Source: Streptomyces sp. SID13726
GTDB lineage: Bacteria; Actinomycetota; Actinomycetes; Streptomycetales; Streptomycetaceae
DNA: 64,000 nt
Assembly: GCF_010548375.1 (NCBI RefSeq)
Contig: NZ_JAAGLY010000016.1
Span: 150,685 to 214,684 of the forward strand
Direction: 5' to 3'
Shown here: piece after piece, positions 7,686 through 16,756 of the stretch
How the letters are laid out: each line of letters starts with the position of its first letter
Position numbering within the stretch: the stretch's first letter is position 1
Notes under the pieces: model-generated
Told to the model about the DNA's origin: nothing
What the model saw: the letters and a program-made list of their open reading frames with translations, nothing else
Databases searched by the model: none
Made by a program: the position numbers and the translations under genes

Positions 7686-8528
7686 GTGCCGCAGCGGCGG
7701 GTGGTGACGGGGCGGAGTTACGAGCCCAGGGTGCGTTTCGCGGAGGAGTTGCGGTCCTTAAGGGCGGCCAAGGGGCACAGCCTTCGGGACCTGGCTGAGC
7801 GGCTGGGCTGGGACCCGTCGACCCTCGGCAAGATGGAGAAGGGGCAGAGCCTCGGCGGGCCTGAGGTGGTCGAGGCGCTGGATCAGTACTACGAGACTCC
7901 GGGGCTGCTGCTTGCCCTGTGGGAGCTGGCAGTTGGGGATCCGACGCAGTTCAAGGAGCAGTACCGGCGCTACATGATCCTGGAGACGGAGTCGCTGAGC
8001 CTGTGGCAGTACAGCGTCAGCACCGTGCCCGGGCTATTTCAAACGGACGGGTACGCCCGTGAGTTGCTCGCGTTGGGTGGGGCCAAGGGTGAGCAACTGG
8101 ACCAACAGGTCGAGGCCCGCACCGGGCGACGCAAGCTGCTGGAGGAAGAGGACGCACCCGTCTTCCGGGCGTTGATCGCGGAGGCGGTGCTGCGCACGCC
8201 CCTCCAGGACACGGCTGCGTGGCGAGGGCAGTTGGAGCACCTGCTGGAAGTGTCACAGCTGCGCAATGTCACGCTCCAAGTGGTGCCTCAGGGCGCAGGC
8301 CTGCACGGCCTGGTGAGTACCGACGTCATGTTCCTGAGGCTCTTCGGCGGGCGGACCGTGGCCTACTTGGAGAACGCCCTCCGCGGCGAACTGATCGAGG
8401 AAAACGCGTCGGTCGAGCGGCTCCACCACGCATACGATGCGATGCGTGACCTCGCGCTGAATCCGGCCGAGTCACGCAAGTTCATCCTGCGAGTGTTGGA
8501 GGAAGTGCCGTGCGAGCCATCGACCTGA
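7686..8528 (+). CDS. XRE-family regulator with DUF5753 domain
   Basis: 280 residues from GTG 7686, chosen for GGGAGG 5 nt upstream and the normal length of this family; the frame is open further upstream but that part has no family features. The N-terminal helix-turn-helix (about 15-75) reads RSLRAAKGHSLRDLAERLGW..STLGKMEKG, followed by a DUF5753 domain (about 95-270, SVSTVPGLFQTDGYARELL). These proteins pair with DUF397 partners, as here (19-nt overlap). They act as DNA-binding regulators, with known pairs affecting development or antibiotic production; target here unknown. Confidence 0.9.
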   Translation: MPQRRVVTGRSYEPRVRFAEELRSLRAAKGHSLRDLAERLGWDPSTLGKMEKGQSLGGPEVVEALDQYYETPGLLLALWELAVGDPTQFKEQYRRYMILETESLSLWQYSVSTVPGLFQTDGYARELLALGGAKGEQLDQQVEARTGRRKLLEEEDAPVFRALIAEAVLRTPLQDTAAWRGQLEHLLEVSQLRNVTLQVVPQGAGLHGLVSTDVMFLRLFGGRTVAYLENALRGELIEENASVERLHHAYDAMRDLALNPAESRKFILRVLEEVPCEPST

Positions 8529-8704
8529 GCGGCGTGACGTGGCGCAAGAGCAGCTACAGCAACCCGGACGGCGGCAACTGCCTCGAAGTCACCGCCGACG
8601 TCCCCTCCCTCGTCCCCGTCCGAGACAGCAAGGACACCACCCGCACCCCGCTCCTCTTCACCGCGTCCGCGTGGGCGACGTTCGTCGAAGACGTCAAGCG
8701 CTGA
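8510..8704 (+). CDS. DUF397 protein
   Basis: 64 residues from GTG 8510 with TTGGAGGAA just upstream, inside the end of the XRE gene. It has the DUF397 pattern: WRKSSYSNPDGGNCLEV, then VPVRDSKD and ending FTASAWATFVEDVK. DUF397 proteins partner with or antagonise the XRE/DUF5753 protein next to them. It overlaps the convergent membrane-protein gene by 11 nt. Confidence 0.92.
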   Translation: MRAIDLSGVTWRKSSYSNPDGGNCLEVTADVPSLVPVRDSKDTTRTPLLFTASAWATFVEDVKR

Positions 8705-9761
8705 CCACTCGGCCCAGCAGGTACACCGCCGGCGCTGCCGCGGCCAGCGGCAGCGCCACTCCCGCCGTGAAGTGGACGAAGCGGGACGGGTAGTCGTAGC
8801 TCGCCACCCGGTGTCCGATCAGCGCGCACACCGCCGCGCCCGCGCCCAGCAGCGCGCCCTTCGCGCCGAGGCCCGTCATCCCGCCGACGGCGATGCCCGC
8901 ACCGGCGGCGGCGAGCAGGGACACCACGACCGAGGCCGGTGTCGGCAGGGGCAGCGCGCGGGCGAGGATCGCCACGGCGACCGCCGCCGCGCCCACGGAC
9001 ACCGCGTCCGGGGCGGCCGCGAGGTGGCCGGTGGCGAGGATGGCCAGCGCTGCCGAGGCGACGGTCGCCATGAGGCCGTACATGCGCTCGTCGGGGTCGG
9101 CGTGGGAGCGGAGCTGGAGGACCAGGCTCAGGAGCACCCAGACGCCCAGGGTGCCGAGGATCGCGGCCGGGGCGTTCGAGCGGCCCGCCGTCAGCAGGGC
9201 CGCGTCCGAGGCCAGTGCGCCGAGGAAGGCCAGCGCGATGCCCTGGCGGGCCGGCCACATGCCGTTGAGCCGGAACCAGCCGGCCGCGGTGACGGCCTGG
9301 AGGACGACGAGGGGCACGAGAAGGGCGTACGACCCGACGGCGGCGGCGCCGGCGAGCAGCAGGCCGAGGAGTGCGGTGAGCGCGGCGGGCTGGATGCCGG
9401 GCTCGATGACCGGGGACCGGCCTTCGAGGCGGGCGCGCTGGGCGTCGGTCACGCGGGCGTTCCCGGCGACGGTGGCGGGGCCGTAGCCGGAGGAGGGGGC
9501 GGGCTCGGGGCCGGGGGGCGGCGAGGCGAACGCGGGGTCCTGCGGCGCGGGAGCGTAGGCCGCCGCGTACTGCTGCGGCGGCAGATACGCCGTGTCCGCC
9601 GGGGCCTGGAGCGGGGTGTGCACCTGGGTGTCCCAGGTCTGGCCCTGCCACTGCTGGGTGTACTGCTGCGCGGCCTGCGGGTCTTCGTACCCCTGCTCGG
9701 CGTGGGCGGGCCAGCCCTGCTGCGGATACTGGTCGTAGCCCTCGTACGGCTGGTTCGTCAT
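8694..9761 (-). CDS. Multi-pass membrane protein with Pro/Gln/Tyr-rich N-terminus
   Basis: 355 residues from ATG 9761, chosen because AGGAGG is 6 nt away; a GTG two codons earlier overlaps that site. The first 105 residues are Gln/Tyr/Pro/Ala-rich and disordered-looking; the rest is a run of about eight to ten Ala/Leu/Val-rich helices ending LLGRVVSA. No transporter signature is seen. It follows the MoaD/ThiS gene by two bases, so the two are co-translated. Function unknown. Confidence 0.8.
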   Translation of the reverse strand: MTNQPYEGYDQYPQQGWPAHAEQGYEDPQAAQQYTQQWQGQTWDTQVHTPLQAPADTAYLPPQQYAAAYAPAPQDPAFASPPPGPEPAPSSGYGPATVAGNARVTDAQRARLEGRSPVIEPGIQPAALTALLGLLLAGAAAVGSYALLVPLVVLQAVTAAGWFRLNGMWPARQGIALAFLGALASDAALLTAGRSNAPAAILGTLGVWVLLSLVLQLRSHADPDERMYGLMATVASAALAILATGHLAAAPDAVSVGAAAVAVAILARALPLPTPASVVVSLLAAAGAGIAVGGMTGLGAKGALLGAGAAVCALIGHRVASYDYPSRFVHFTAGVALPLAAAAPAVYLLGRVVSA

Positions 9762-9763
9762 CG

Positions 9764-10018
9764 TCACCCTCCTGCGAACGGCGGGAGCACCTCGACCGTG
9801 CCGCCGTCGGCCAGCCGTACCGTCTCATGTCCGCGGGTGCCCACGGGGTCACCGTCGACCAGGAACGAGCATCGCCGCAGGACGCGCACCAGCTCACCGG
9901 GGTGTCGCTCGCGCGCGGCGTCCAGCGCCTCGGCGAGCGTCGCCGCGTCGAACGGCTCCTCGGCGAGACCGGCCGCGGCCTTCGCGGCGGCCCAGTAGCG
10001 CACCGTGACCTTTGGCAT
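9764..10018 (-). CDS. MoaD/ThiS-family small sulfur-carrier-like protein
   Basis: 84 residues from ATG 10018 (GAGGAAGCGG precedes it). Ubiquitin-like pattern: VTVRYWAAAKAAAG..., LAEALDAARERH, CSFLVDGDPV, ending in VEVLPPFAGG. The C-terminal Gly-Gly is the residue pair that is adenylated and thiocarboxylated in sulfur carriers. The true client (molybdopterin, thiazole or another) cannot be told; no MoaE or ThiG gene is nearby. Co-translated with the downstream membrane protein. Confidence 0.85.
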   Translation of the reverse strand: MPKVTVRYWAAAKAAAGLAEEPFDAATLAEALDAARERHPGELVRVLRRCSFLVDGDPVGTRGHETVRLADGGTVEVLPPFAGG

Positions 10019-10055
10019 CCGCTTCCTCAATCGATCGGTGATGTCAGGGGCCAGG

Positions 10056-10925
10056 CTAGCCGCCCGCTGTGACAGCCCAGTCCCCGATCCGGCCCAGCAG
10101 CTCGTCGCCGGCCGCGTGCTCGGCGTGGCCCATGGGCTCGATCCACAGCTCGGCGTGGTCGCCGGCCGCCGCCGCGAGCATCCTCGGGTGGTCGAGGGGG
10201 AAGTAGCCGTCGCGGTCGCCGTGGACGATGAGGAGGGGGGTGGGGGCGATCCGCGGGACCGCCTCGACCGGGGAGAGGGGCACCGGGTCCCAGTCGCGGT
10301 CGTGGATCCTCGTACGGAATCCGTAGCGGCCCACCAGGCGGCCCGCGGGGCGGGTTACCAGCCAGTGGACCCTTCGCATAGGGGCGGTGCCCCGGTAGTA
10401 CCAGCGGGCCGGTGCACTGACCGAAACCACCGCGTCGGTGTACGCACCCGTGCGCCCCGCGCGCCCCGACCCGTCCGGGCGGTGCAGCGCCGCGTGCCGC
10501 AGGACCACCGAACCGCCCATGGAGAAGCCGATCGTCGCCACGCGCGCGTGGCCGAGTTCACGCGCCCAGGCCACCGCGGCGGCCAGATCCAGCACCTCGC
10601 GGTCGCCGACCGTGGAGCGCCCGCCGGAGGCTCCGTGGCCGCGGAAGGAGAACGTGACCACGGCGCCGTACTGCGTGAAGGCCTCCACCACCCGGCGAAC
10701 ATGAGGACGATCCACATCGCCGGTGAAACCGTGCGCGATCACGAACACCAGGTCACGCGCGGGTGGCCGGGAAGCGTCGTATACGAAGGGCGGCGGATCG
10801 TATACGGAATCGATCGTCACACCGTCTGCGGTGCGCAGAAACGTCCGTATAGGTACGCGTCTGTGTGTCTCGACATGCGGACGCACCGTGGAACGCACCA
10901 CACGACCTGCCGAATCCCTACTCAT
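10056..10925 (-). CDS. Alpha/beta hydrolase
   Basis: 289 residues from ATG 10925, with AGGAGAA upstream; the open frame extends upstream into the glnR promoter region and that part is not used. Motifs: oxyanion HGFTG (65-69), FRGHGASGG, nucleophile elbow GFSMGG with Ser135, acid in HGDRDGYFP (Asp237 or Asp239) and a late His (GHAEH, 267-270). A serine hydrolase, probably esterase or lipase-like, cytoplasmic; substrate unknown. Divergent from glnR with 119 nt between starts. Confidence 0.88.
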   Translation of the reverse strand: MSRDSAGRVVRSTVRPHVETHRRVPIRTFLRTADGVTIDSVYDPPPFVYDASRPPARDLVFVIAHGFTGDVDRPHVRRVVEAFTQYGAVVTFSFRGHGASGGRSTVGDREVLDLAAAVAWARELGHARVATIGFSMGGSVVLRHAALHRPDGSGRAGRTGAYTDAVVSVSAPARWYYRGTAPMRRVHWLVTRPAGRLVGRYGFRTRIHDRDWDPVPLSPVEAVPRIAPTPLLIVHGDRDGYFPLDHPRMLAAAAGDHAELWIEPMGHAEHAAGDELLGRIGDWAVTAGG

Positions 10926-11044
10926 GTGGGCTATTCTCCTGGGAACAGGACTCGGGCGACGCAGCCCCCGGGTCCTTTTGTGCTTTCGGATACCCCTGTA
11001 TACGAAAGCCGCGACCTCGCCGGGACCGAGGAGGAACCAGACGT

Positions 11045-11812
11045 ATGAGTTCTCTGCTGCTCCTGACCAACGCACTCCAGCCGTCGACGGAGGTGCTGCC
11101 GGCCCTCGGTCTGCTGCTGCACAACGTGCGCGTGGCTCCGGCGGAAGGCCCAGCCCTCGTCGACACCCCGGGTGCCGACGTCATCCTCATCGACGGGCGC
11201 CGTGACCTGCCCCAGGTGCGCAGCCTGTGCCAGCTGCTGCGCTCCACCGGGCCGGGCTGCCCGCTCGTCCTGGTCGTGACCGAGGGCGGCCTCGCCGCGG
11301 TCACCGCCGACTGGGGCATCGACGACGTGCTCCTGGACACCGCGGGCCCTGCCGAGGTCGAGGCGCGGCTGCGCCTGGCCATGGGCCGCCAGCAGATCGT
11401 CAACGACGACTCCCCCATGGAGATCCGCAACGGCGACCTCTCGGTCGACGAGGCGACGTACTCCGCGAAGCTCAAGGGCCGGGTCCTCGACCTCACTTTC
11501 AAGGAGTTCGAGCTCCTCAAATACCTCGCGCAGCACCCTGGCCGCGTCTTCACGCGCGCGCAGCTGCTCCAGGAGGTCTGGGGCTACGACTACTTCGGCG
11601 GCACCCGGACCGTGGACGTGCACGTACGACGGCTGCGCGCGAAGCTCGGCCCCGAGCACGAGTCGCTGATCGGGACCGTCCGGAACGTCGGTTATCGATT
11701 CGTTACGCCCGAGAAGGGCGACCGGTCGGGCGACGAGGCGAAGGCCAAGGCGGACCGGGCAAAGACGGAGGATGCGGACGAGAGCGCCGCCCTCGAAGGC
11801 GTGGAGGCGTAG
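11045..11812 (+). CDS. glnR: Nitrogen response regulator GlnR
   Basis: 255 residues. Receiver-like domain (1-120) with the conserved Asp50 (VILIDGRRD) but without the full acidic pocket of phospho-accepting regulators, matching the orphan, phosphorylation-independent GlnR family. A linker leads to an OmpR-type winged helix (about 130-225: LDLTFKEFELLKYLAQHPG, TRAQLLQEVWGYD, VDVHVRRLRAKL) and a charged Lys/Ala/Asp tail. GlnR controls glutamine synthetase, ammonium uptake and nitrate/nitrite genes. No histidine kinase is adjacent, as expected. Confidence 0.96.
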   Translation: MSSLLLLTNALQPSTEVLPALGLLLHNVRVAPAEGPALVDTPGADVILIDGRRDLPQVRSLCQLLRSTGPGCPLVLVVTEGGLAAVTADWGIDDVLLDTAGPAEVEARLRLAMGRQQIVNDDSPMEIRNGDLSVDEATYSAKLKGRVLDLTFKEFELLKYLAQHPGRVFTRAQLLQEVWGYDYFGGTRTVDVHVRRLRAKLGPEHESLIGTVRNVGYRFVTPEKGDRSGDEAKAKADRAKTEDADESAALEGVEA

Positions 11813-11931
11813 CGGACCCCGCGCCTGGGCATGGCTCCCGCACCGACGCACCCACGGAACCCTCACAGCGGGAGCACAGGGAGCGTCTTCACGCCCTGCC
11901 CAGAGCGGGTCCATCCGCGTAGACTCCGCGC

Positions 11932-12954
11932 GTGGCCAAGGTAACCAGGGATGATGTGGCGCGGCTGGCGGGTACGTCCACCGCCGTCGTCAGCTATGTC
12001 ATCAACAACGGACCCCGGCCGGTCGCCCCGGCCACGCGCGAGCGTGTCCTCGCCGCGATCAAGGAGCTGGGGTACCGGCCCGACCGGGTCGCCCAGGCGA
12101 TGGCGTCCCGGCGCACCGACCTCATAGGCCTGATCGTGCCGGACGCGCGCCAGCCGTTCTTCGCGGAGATGGCGCACGCGGTCGAACAGGCCGCGTCCGA
12201 GCGCGGGAAGATGGTGCTGGTCGGGAACTCCGACTACATCGGCGAGCGCGAGGTCCACTATCTGCGGGCGTTCCTCGGCATGCGGGTGTCCGGCCTGATC
12301 CTGGTCTCGCACGCGCTGAACGACAACGCGGCCGCCGAGATCGAGGCGTGGGACGCCCGGGTCGTGCTGCTGCACGAGCGGCCCGAGGCCATCGACGACG
12401 TCGCCGTCGTCCTCGACGACCTCAACGGCGCGAAGGTCGCCGTCGAGCACCTGCTGGGCCACGGCTACCCCTACGTCGCCTGTATGGGCGGCACCGCCGA
12501 CACCCCCTCCGTGGGCGACCCCGTCTCCGACCACGTCGAGGGCTGGCGGCGGGCCATGGAGGACGCCGGGCTCCCCACCGAGGGACGGCTCTTCGAGGCG
12601 CCGTACAACCGCTACGACGCCTACAAGGTGGGCCTGGAGATCCTCGCCGGGCCGCAGCGGCCGCCCGCGATCTTCTGCTCCACCGACGACCAGGCGATCG
12701 GCCTGCTGCGGGCCGCGCGGGAACTCCGTATCGACGTGCCGGGCGAGCTCGCGGTCATCGGCTTCGACGACATCAAGGAAGCGGCGCTGGCGGACCCGCC
12801 CATGACGACCATCGCCTCGGACCGCTCCGCGATGGCCCGGTCCGCGGTGGACCTCGTCCTGGACGACGGCCTGCGGGTCGCGGGGTCCCGGCGGGAGCGG
12901 CTGAAGGTGTTCCCGACCCGGCTGGTCACGCGGCGGTCCTGCGGGTGCGAGTGA
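11932..12954 (+). CDS. LacI-family transcriptional regulator
   Basis: 340 residues from GTG 11932. N-terminal helix-turn-helix (VTRDDVARLAGTSTAVVSYVINNG) and hinge RVLAAIKELGYRPDRVAQAMASRRT, then a periplasmic-binding-like effector domain (about 60-330) with GLIVPD, VSGLILVSH, FCSTDDQAIG and IGFDDI motifs. Binds an operator and a small sugar-like effector, identity unknown. It precedes a protease gene on the same strand by 131 nt, but that gap holds its own regulatory repeats, so it is probably a separate transcript. Confidence 0.92.
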   Translation: MAKVTRDDVARLAGTSTAVVSYVINNGPRPVAPATRERVLAAIKELGYRPDRVAQAMASRRTDLIGLIVPDARQPFFAEMAHAVEQAASERGKMVLVGNSDYIGEREVHYLRAFLGMRVSGLILVSHALNDNAAAEIEAWDARVVLLHERPEAIDDVAVVLDDLNGAKVAVEHLLGHGYPYVACMGGTADTPSVGDPVSDHVEGWRRAMEDAGLPTEGRLFEAPYNRYDAYKVGLEILAGPQRPPAIFCSTDDQAIGLLRAARELRIDVPGELAVIGFDDIKEAALADPPMTTIASDRSAMARSAVDLVLDDGLRVAGSRRERLKVFPTRLVTRRSCGCE

Positions 12955-12959
12955 GTTTC

Positions 12960-13067
12960 CTGAGAGCCGTCTGAGAACACCTGGCCGGAGGCCAGCGGCG
13001 GCTTTATATCGGGCATACGAGGTTCTGCCGGGCTTCTCAGGGAGCACTCAGCCAGCTCTCATGGTGG
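12960..13067 (+). promoter_or_regulatory. Two sets of 11-bp direct repeats upstream of HtrA-like protease
   Basis: CTGAGA occurs at 12960 and 12971, exactly 11 bp apart. Further down, TCTCAGGGAGC, ACTCAGCCAGC and TCTCATGGTGG follow head to tail at 13035, 13046 and 13057, again an 11-bp period. An 11-bp period of direct repeats is typical of OmpR-family response regulators, and such a system is encoded 1.4 kb downstream. The second set ends 18 nt before the protease ATG. Confidence 0.5.
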
Positions 13068-13085
13068 GGCGACAAGCTTTTTGCC

Positions 13086-14174
13086 ATGACCGAGAGCTTC
13101 CGCCGCGACGGCGAGTACGAGCAGTACGAGAACCCCTACCAGGGCGCCCAGCAGCAGCACGCTTCGTCGCCCGTGAACCCGGAGTGGCCGCCCCCGCCGG
13201 CGCAGCCGCCCGCCGCCTTCGCCACCGGCGGTGACGGCAACGGCGGAACCGCTCTCCTCACCGCACCCCCCGCCGAGCCCGCGGCCCCCGCCCCGAAGCG
13301 GCGCACCCGCGGCCCCCTCGCGCTCCTCGCCGCCGTGGCGATCGTCGCCGCGGCCATAGGCGGCGGCACCGCCTACGGCATCCAGGAGCTGACCGGCAAC
13401 GACACGGTCGCCTCCAGCAGCACCAGCACCAACGTGGTGCCGTCCTCCGCCAAGGGCACCGTCTCCGGCGTGGCCGCCGCGGTCAGCCCGAGCATCGTCG
13501 AGATCAACGCCAGCTCCAACGCCGGTGAGTCCACCGGTTCCGGCGTGATCATCACCAGCGACGGCGAGATCATCACCAACAACCACGTCATCTCCGGCGC
13601 CTCCTCCATCAAGGTCAGCACCAGCGACGGCAAGACCTACACCGCGCAGGTCGTCGGCACCGACAGCAAGAAGGACCTGGCCCTGATCAAGCTGGAGAAC
13701 GCCTCCGGCCTGAGGACGGCCACCCTCGGCAACTCCTCCGGCGTCCAGGTCGGCGACCAGGTCGTGGCGATCGGCTCCCCCGAGGGCCTGACCGGCACCG
13801 TCACCAGCGGCATCGTCTCGGCCCTGAACCGCGACGTCACCGTCTCGACGGACGAGAGCCAGGGCCAGCAGCAACAGCAGCAGGGCGGCGGCTGGCCGTT
13901 CGAGTTCGGCGGTCAGCAGTTCAACGGCGACACCGGCTCGTCCACGACGACGTACAAGGCGCTCCAGACCGACGCGTCCCTCAACCCGGGCAACTCCGGC
14001 GGCGCGCTGATCGACATGAACGGCAACATCATCGGCATCAACTCCGCGATGTACTCGGCGGCGGACTCCTCGTCTTCCTCCAGCGCCGGCAGCGTCGGCC
14101 TCGGCTTCGCCATCCCGATCAACACCGTCAAGGCCGACCTCGCCACGCTGCGCGCCGGCGGCTCCGACAGCTGA
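13086..14174 (+). CDS. HtrA-type serine protease (S1C), membrane-anchored, no PDZ
   Basis: 362 residues. A Gln/Pro-rich cytoplasmic part (1-70) and KRRTR precede one membrane helix (about 77-97). The extracytoplasmic trypsin-like domain carries His167 (TNNHV), Asp197 (KKDLALIKL) and Ser304 (NPGNSGGALI), so all three catalytic residues are present. A Gln-rich insertion lies at about 258-282. The chain ends right after the protease domain, so there is no PDZ domain. Likely an envelope quality-control protease; upstream 11-bp repeats and the adjacent two-component system suggest stress-responsive control. Confidence 0.92.
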   Translation: MTESFRRDGEYEQYENPYQGAQQQHASSPVNPEWPPPPAQPPAAFATGGDGNGGTALLTAPPAEPAAPAPKRRTRGPLALLAAVAIVAAAIGGGTAYGIQELTGNDTVASSSTSTNVVPSSAKGTVSGVAAAVSPSIVEINASSNAGESTGSGVIITSDGEIITNNHVISGASSIKVSTSDGKTYTAQVVGTDSKKDLALIKLENASGLRTATLGNSSGVQVGDQVVAIGSPEGLTGTVTSGIVSALNRDVTVSTDESQGQQQQQQGGGWPFEFGGQQFNGDTGSSTTTYKALQTDASLNPGNSGGALIDMNGNIIGINSAMYSAADSSSSSSAGSVGLGFAIPINTVKADLATLRAGGSDS

Positions 14175-14222
14175 CCCCCTCGTCACGCCCGTAGCGCTCG
14201 TCACGCCCGTAAGGAGTACGTC

Positions 14223-14402
14223 ATGATCCAGCAGGTTTCGCACACGGTGGCCGGCGGCGACCCGGCCGGGTTCGCCCTGGCCCTCGAAGTGGCGTACGCA
14301 CTGCACGCTCCCGAGCCGCGGGCACCCGAGGTGGCCGGCGCGGCGCCGGCCCGCCGGAGCGGCACCGCCGCCCGCGCCCGCCGCCGTACCGTACGCGGCT
14401 GA
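14223..14402 (+). CDS. Small protein (59 aa) between protease and two-component system
   Basis: Read from sequence: ATG 14223 with AAGGAG 6 nt upstream, 59 codons, TGA at 14400. It begins MIQQVSHTVAGGDPAGFALA and ends in an Arg-rich stretch (ARARRRTVRG). It lies 48 nt after the protease and 107 nt before the response regulator on the same strand. The good ribosome-binding site and the codon-position GC pattern support it as real. Function unknown. Confidence 0.6.
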   Translation: MIQQVSHTVAGGDPAGFALALEVAYALHAPEPRAPEVAGAAPARRSGTAARARRRTVRG

Positions 14403-14509
14403 CCCGTGGGACAGCTCGACCTTCAGCGCCAGCGGGGAACCGTGCGAGGCTGAAAGCGTTCAGTACCTTCAGTCCGCCGTTTCCCACCGCACCCGAGGAA
14501 TCCGAAGCC

Positions 14510-15247
14510 ATGAGCCCCGCCGAAGGCGACCGTGACCCCCAGCGCATCCTGATCGTCGACGACGAGCCGGCGGTGCGTGAAGCACTCCAGCGCAGCCTCG
14601 CCTTCGAGGGCTACGACACGGAGGTCGCCGTGGACGGCGCGGACGCGCTCGACAAGGCCACCGCGTACCGGCCCGACCTCGTCGTCCTCGACATCCAGAT
14701 GCCCCGCATGGACGGGCTGACCGCGGCCCGCCGCATCCGGGGCGCCGGGGACACCACGCCGATCCTGATGCTGACGGCCCGCGACACGGTCGGGGACCGG
14801 GTCACCGGCCTCGACGCGGGCGCCGACGACTACCTGGTCAAGCCGTTCGAACTGGACGAGCTGTTCGCCCGGGTCCGGGCGCTGCTGCGGCGCAGCTCTT
14901 ACGCGGCGGCGGCCGGGGCGGGGGCGGTGGAGGAGGACGAGGCGCTCGCCTTCGCCGACCTGCGGATGGACCTCGCGACACGCGAGGTCACGCGCGCGGG
15001 ACGGCAGGTGGAGCTGACCCGCACGGAGTTCACGCTCCTGGAGATGTTCATGGCCCACCCGCGCCAGGTCCTGACCCGCGAGCAGATCCTCAAGGCCGTC
15101 TGGGGCTTCGACTTCGAGCCGTCGTCGAACTCCCTGGACGTGTACGTGATGTACCTGCGCCGCAAGACGGAGGCCGGGGGCGAGCCGCGGCTCGTGCACA
15201 CGGTGCGGGGTGTGGGGTATGTACTGCGGCAGGGTGGGGCGGAGTGA
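14510..15247 (+). CDS. OmpR-family response regulator
   Basis: 245 residues. Receiver domain with the acidic pair VDDEP, phospho-acceptor Asp61 (LVVLDIQMP), Thr89 and Lys111 (LVKPF); a winged-helix output domain (about 150-240) with TRTEFTLLEMFMAHPRQVL, LKAVWGFDFEP and YVMYLRRK. Coupled to the histidine kinase by a GTGA overlap. The protease just upstream is a plausible target. A short inverted repeat (CTGAA-agcg-TTCAG, about 14448-14461) lies 50 nt before the start. Confidence 0.95.
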   Translation: MSPAEGDRDPQRILIVDDEPAVREALQRSLAFEGYDTEVAVDGADALDKATAYRPDLVVLDIQMPRMDGLTAARRIRGAGDTTPILMLTARDTVGDRVTGLDAGADDYLVKPFELDELFARVRALLRRSSYAAAAGAGAVEEDEALAFADLRMDLATREVTRAGRQVELTRTEFTLLEMFMAHPRQVLTREQILKAVWGFDFEPSSNSLDVYVMYLRRKTEAGGEPRLVHTVRGVGYVLRQGGAE

Positions 15248-16683
15248 AGAGCGTAGGACGGCGTTTCCGGTCGCTCCCGATCCGCGCCCGGCTGTCGATG
15301 CTGGTCGCGGCGGCGGTGGCGTTCGCGGTGGCGGCGGTTTCGGTGACGTGCTGGTTCATCGTGCAGGGGAAGCTGTACGACCAGGTCGACGGTGACCTGA
15401 AGGAGATGGCGAGCAGACCGGGCACGGTCCAGTCGCTGCTCCAGAGGTGCACGCAGACCCCGGAGAAGAACACCCAGGTGTTCCCCGGTCGCAACGACTA
15501 CGTCCAGGCGATCAAGGCGGAGGGCGACCCCTGCGTCGACCCGAACTCACCGGGCACGGTCGAGGTGACCGGCGCCGACAAGCACGTCATCGAGAAGGCG
15601 AACGCCGACACCCTCTACTTCCGCAACGGCACCGACGCCGACGGCAACTCGGTGCGGGTGCTGACCCGTTACCTGGGCGTCGACCAGAACGACTCCCGGG
15701 GAGTCGCCCTGGTCCTCGCCTCCCCGCTCAAGGGAACCCAGTCCACGCTGAACGAACTCGCGCTGATCCTCCTGCTCGTCTCCGGTGTCGGGGTGCTCGG
15801 GGCCGAAGGCGCGGGGCTCGCCGTCGCGCGGGCGGGACTGCGGCCCGTCGACAAGCTCACCGAGGCCGTCGAGCACGTGGCCCGCACCGAGGACCTGAGC
15901 ATCCGTATCCCCGTCGAGGAAGCGGCCGAGGACGAGATCGCCCGCCTCTCCAGGTCCTTCAACTCGATGACCTCCTCGCTCGCCAACTCCCGTGAGCTAC
16001 AGCAGCAGTTGATCGCCGACGCCGGGCACGAGCTCCGGACCCCCCTCACCTCCCTGCGCACCAACATCGAACTCCTCACCCGCAGCGAGGAGACCGGCCG
16101 GCCCCTCCCCGAGGCGGACCGGAAGGCGTTGCTGGCCTCCGTGAAGGCGCAGATGACCGAACTGGCCTCGCTGATCGGCGACTTGCAGGAGCTGTCCAGG
16201 TCGGAGGGGCAGCGCGGGGAACGCGTGCAGGTGGTGTCGCTGGAGGACACCGTGGAGTCGGCTCTGCGCAGGGCGCGGCTGCGAGGCCCGGAGCTGACGA
16301 TCAACGCGTCGCTGGAGCCCTGGTACACCCGCGCGGAGCCCGCCGCGCTGGAGCGCGCCGTGGTCAACATCCTCGACAACGCCGTGAAGTTCAGCCCCGA
16401 GGGCGGCACGATCGACGTCCGGCTGACGGACGGCATCCTGACCGTCCGCGACCACGGCCCCGGTATCCCCGCCGACGAACTCCCCCACGTCTTCGACCGG
16501 TTCTGGCGCTCCCCGAGCGCCCGTGCCCTCCCCGGCTCCGGCCTCGGCCTCTCCATCGTCGCCCGCACCGTGGAACAGGCCGGCGGCCAGGTCACCCTGG
16601 ACCACGCCCAGGGCGGCGGCACGATCGCGACCGTACGGCTGCCGGGGGCGCCGACGCCGCCGCCGGAGACGCCCACGGCCTGA
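15244..16683 (+). CDS. Sensor histidine kinase
   Basis: 479 residues from GTG 15244. Two membrane helices (about 18-40 and 170-193) flank a 130-residue extracytoplasmic sensor with two cysteines (Cys69, Cys97). HAMP about 195-245; phospho-acceptor His262 in DAGHELRTPLTSLR; ATPase domain with NILDNAVKFSPEGG (N box), DHGPGIP (G1), and GSGLGLSIV (G2). Partner of the preceding response regulator. The signal sensed is unknown; the neighbouring HtrA protease suggests envelope stress. Confidence 0.95.
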   Translation: MKSVGRRFRSLPIRARLSMLVAAAVAFAVAAVSVTCWFIVQGKLYDQVDGDLKEMASRPGTVQSLLQRCTQTPEKNTQVFPGRNDYVQAIKAEGDPCVDPNSPGTVEVTGADKHVIEKANADTLYFRNGTDADGNSVRVLTRYLGVDQNDSRGVALVLASPLKGTQSTLNELALILLLVSGVGVLGAEGAGLAVARAGLRPVDKLTEAVEHVARTEDLSIRIPVEEAAEDEIARLSRSFNSMTSSLANSRELQQQLIADAGHELRTPLTSLRTNIELLTRSEETGRPLPEADRKALLASVKAQMTELASLIGDLQELSRSEGQRGERVQVVSLEDTVESALRRARLRGPELTINASLEPWYTRAEPAALERAVVNILDNAVKFSPEGGTIDVRLTDGILTVRDHGPGIPADELPHVFDRFWRSPSARALPGSGLGLSIVARTVEQAGGQVTLDHAQGGGTIATVRLPGAPTPPPETPTA

Positions 16684-16756
16684 ACAGGCGGCAACCTTCC
16701 GTGCGAGGGCGGCGACTGCACTGCGGTCCCTACCCCCCGCACGGAACGGATTGCGC

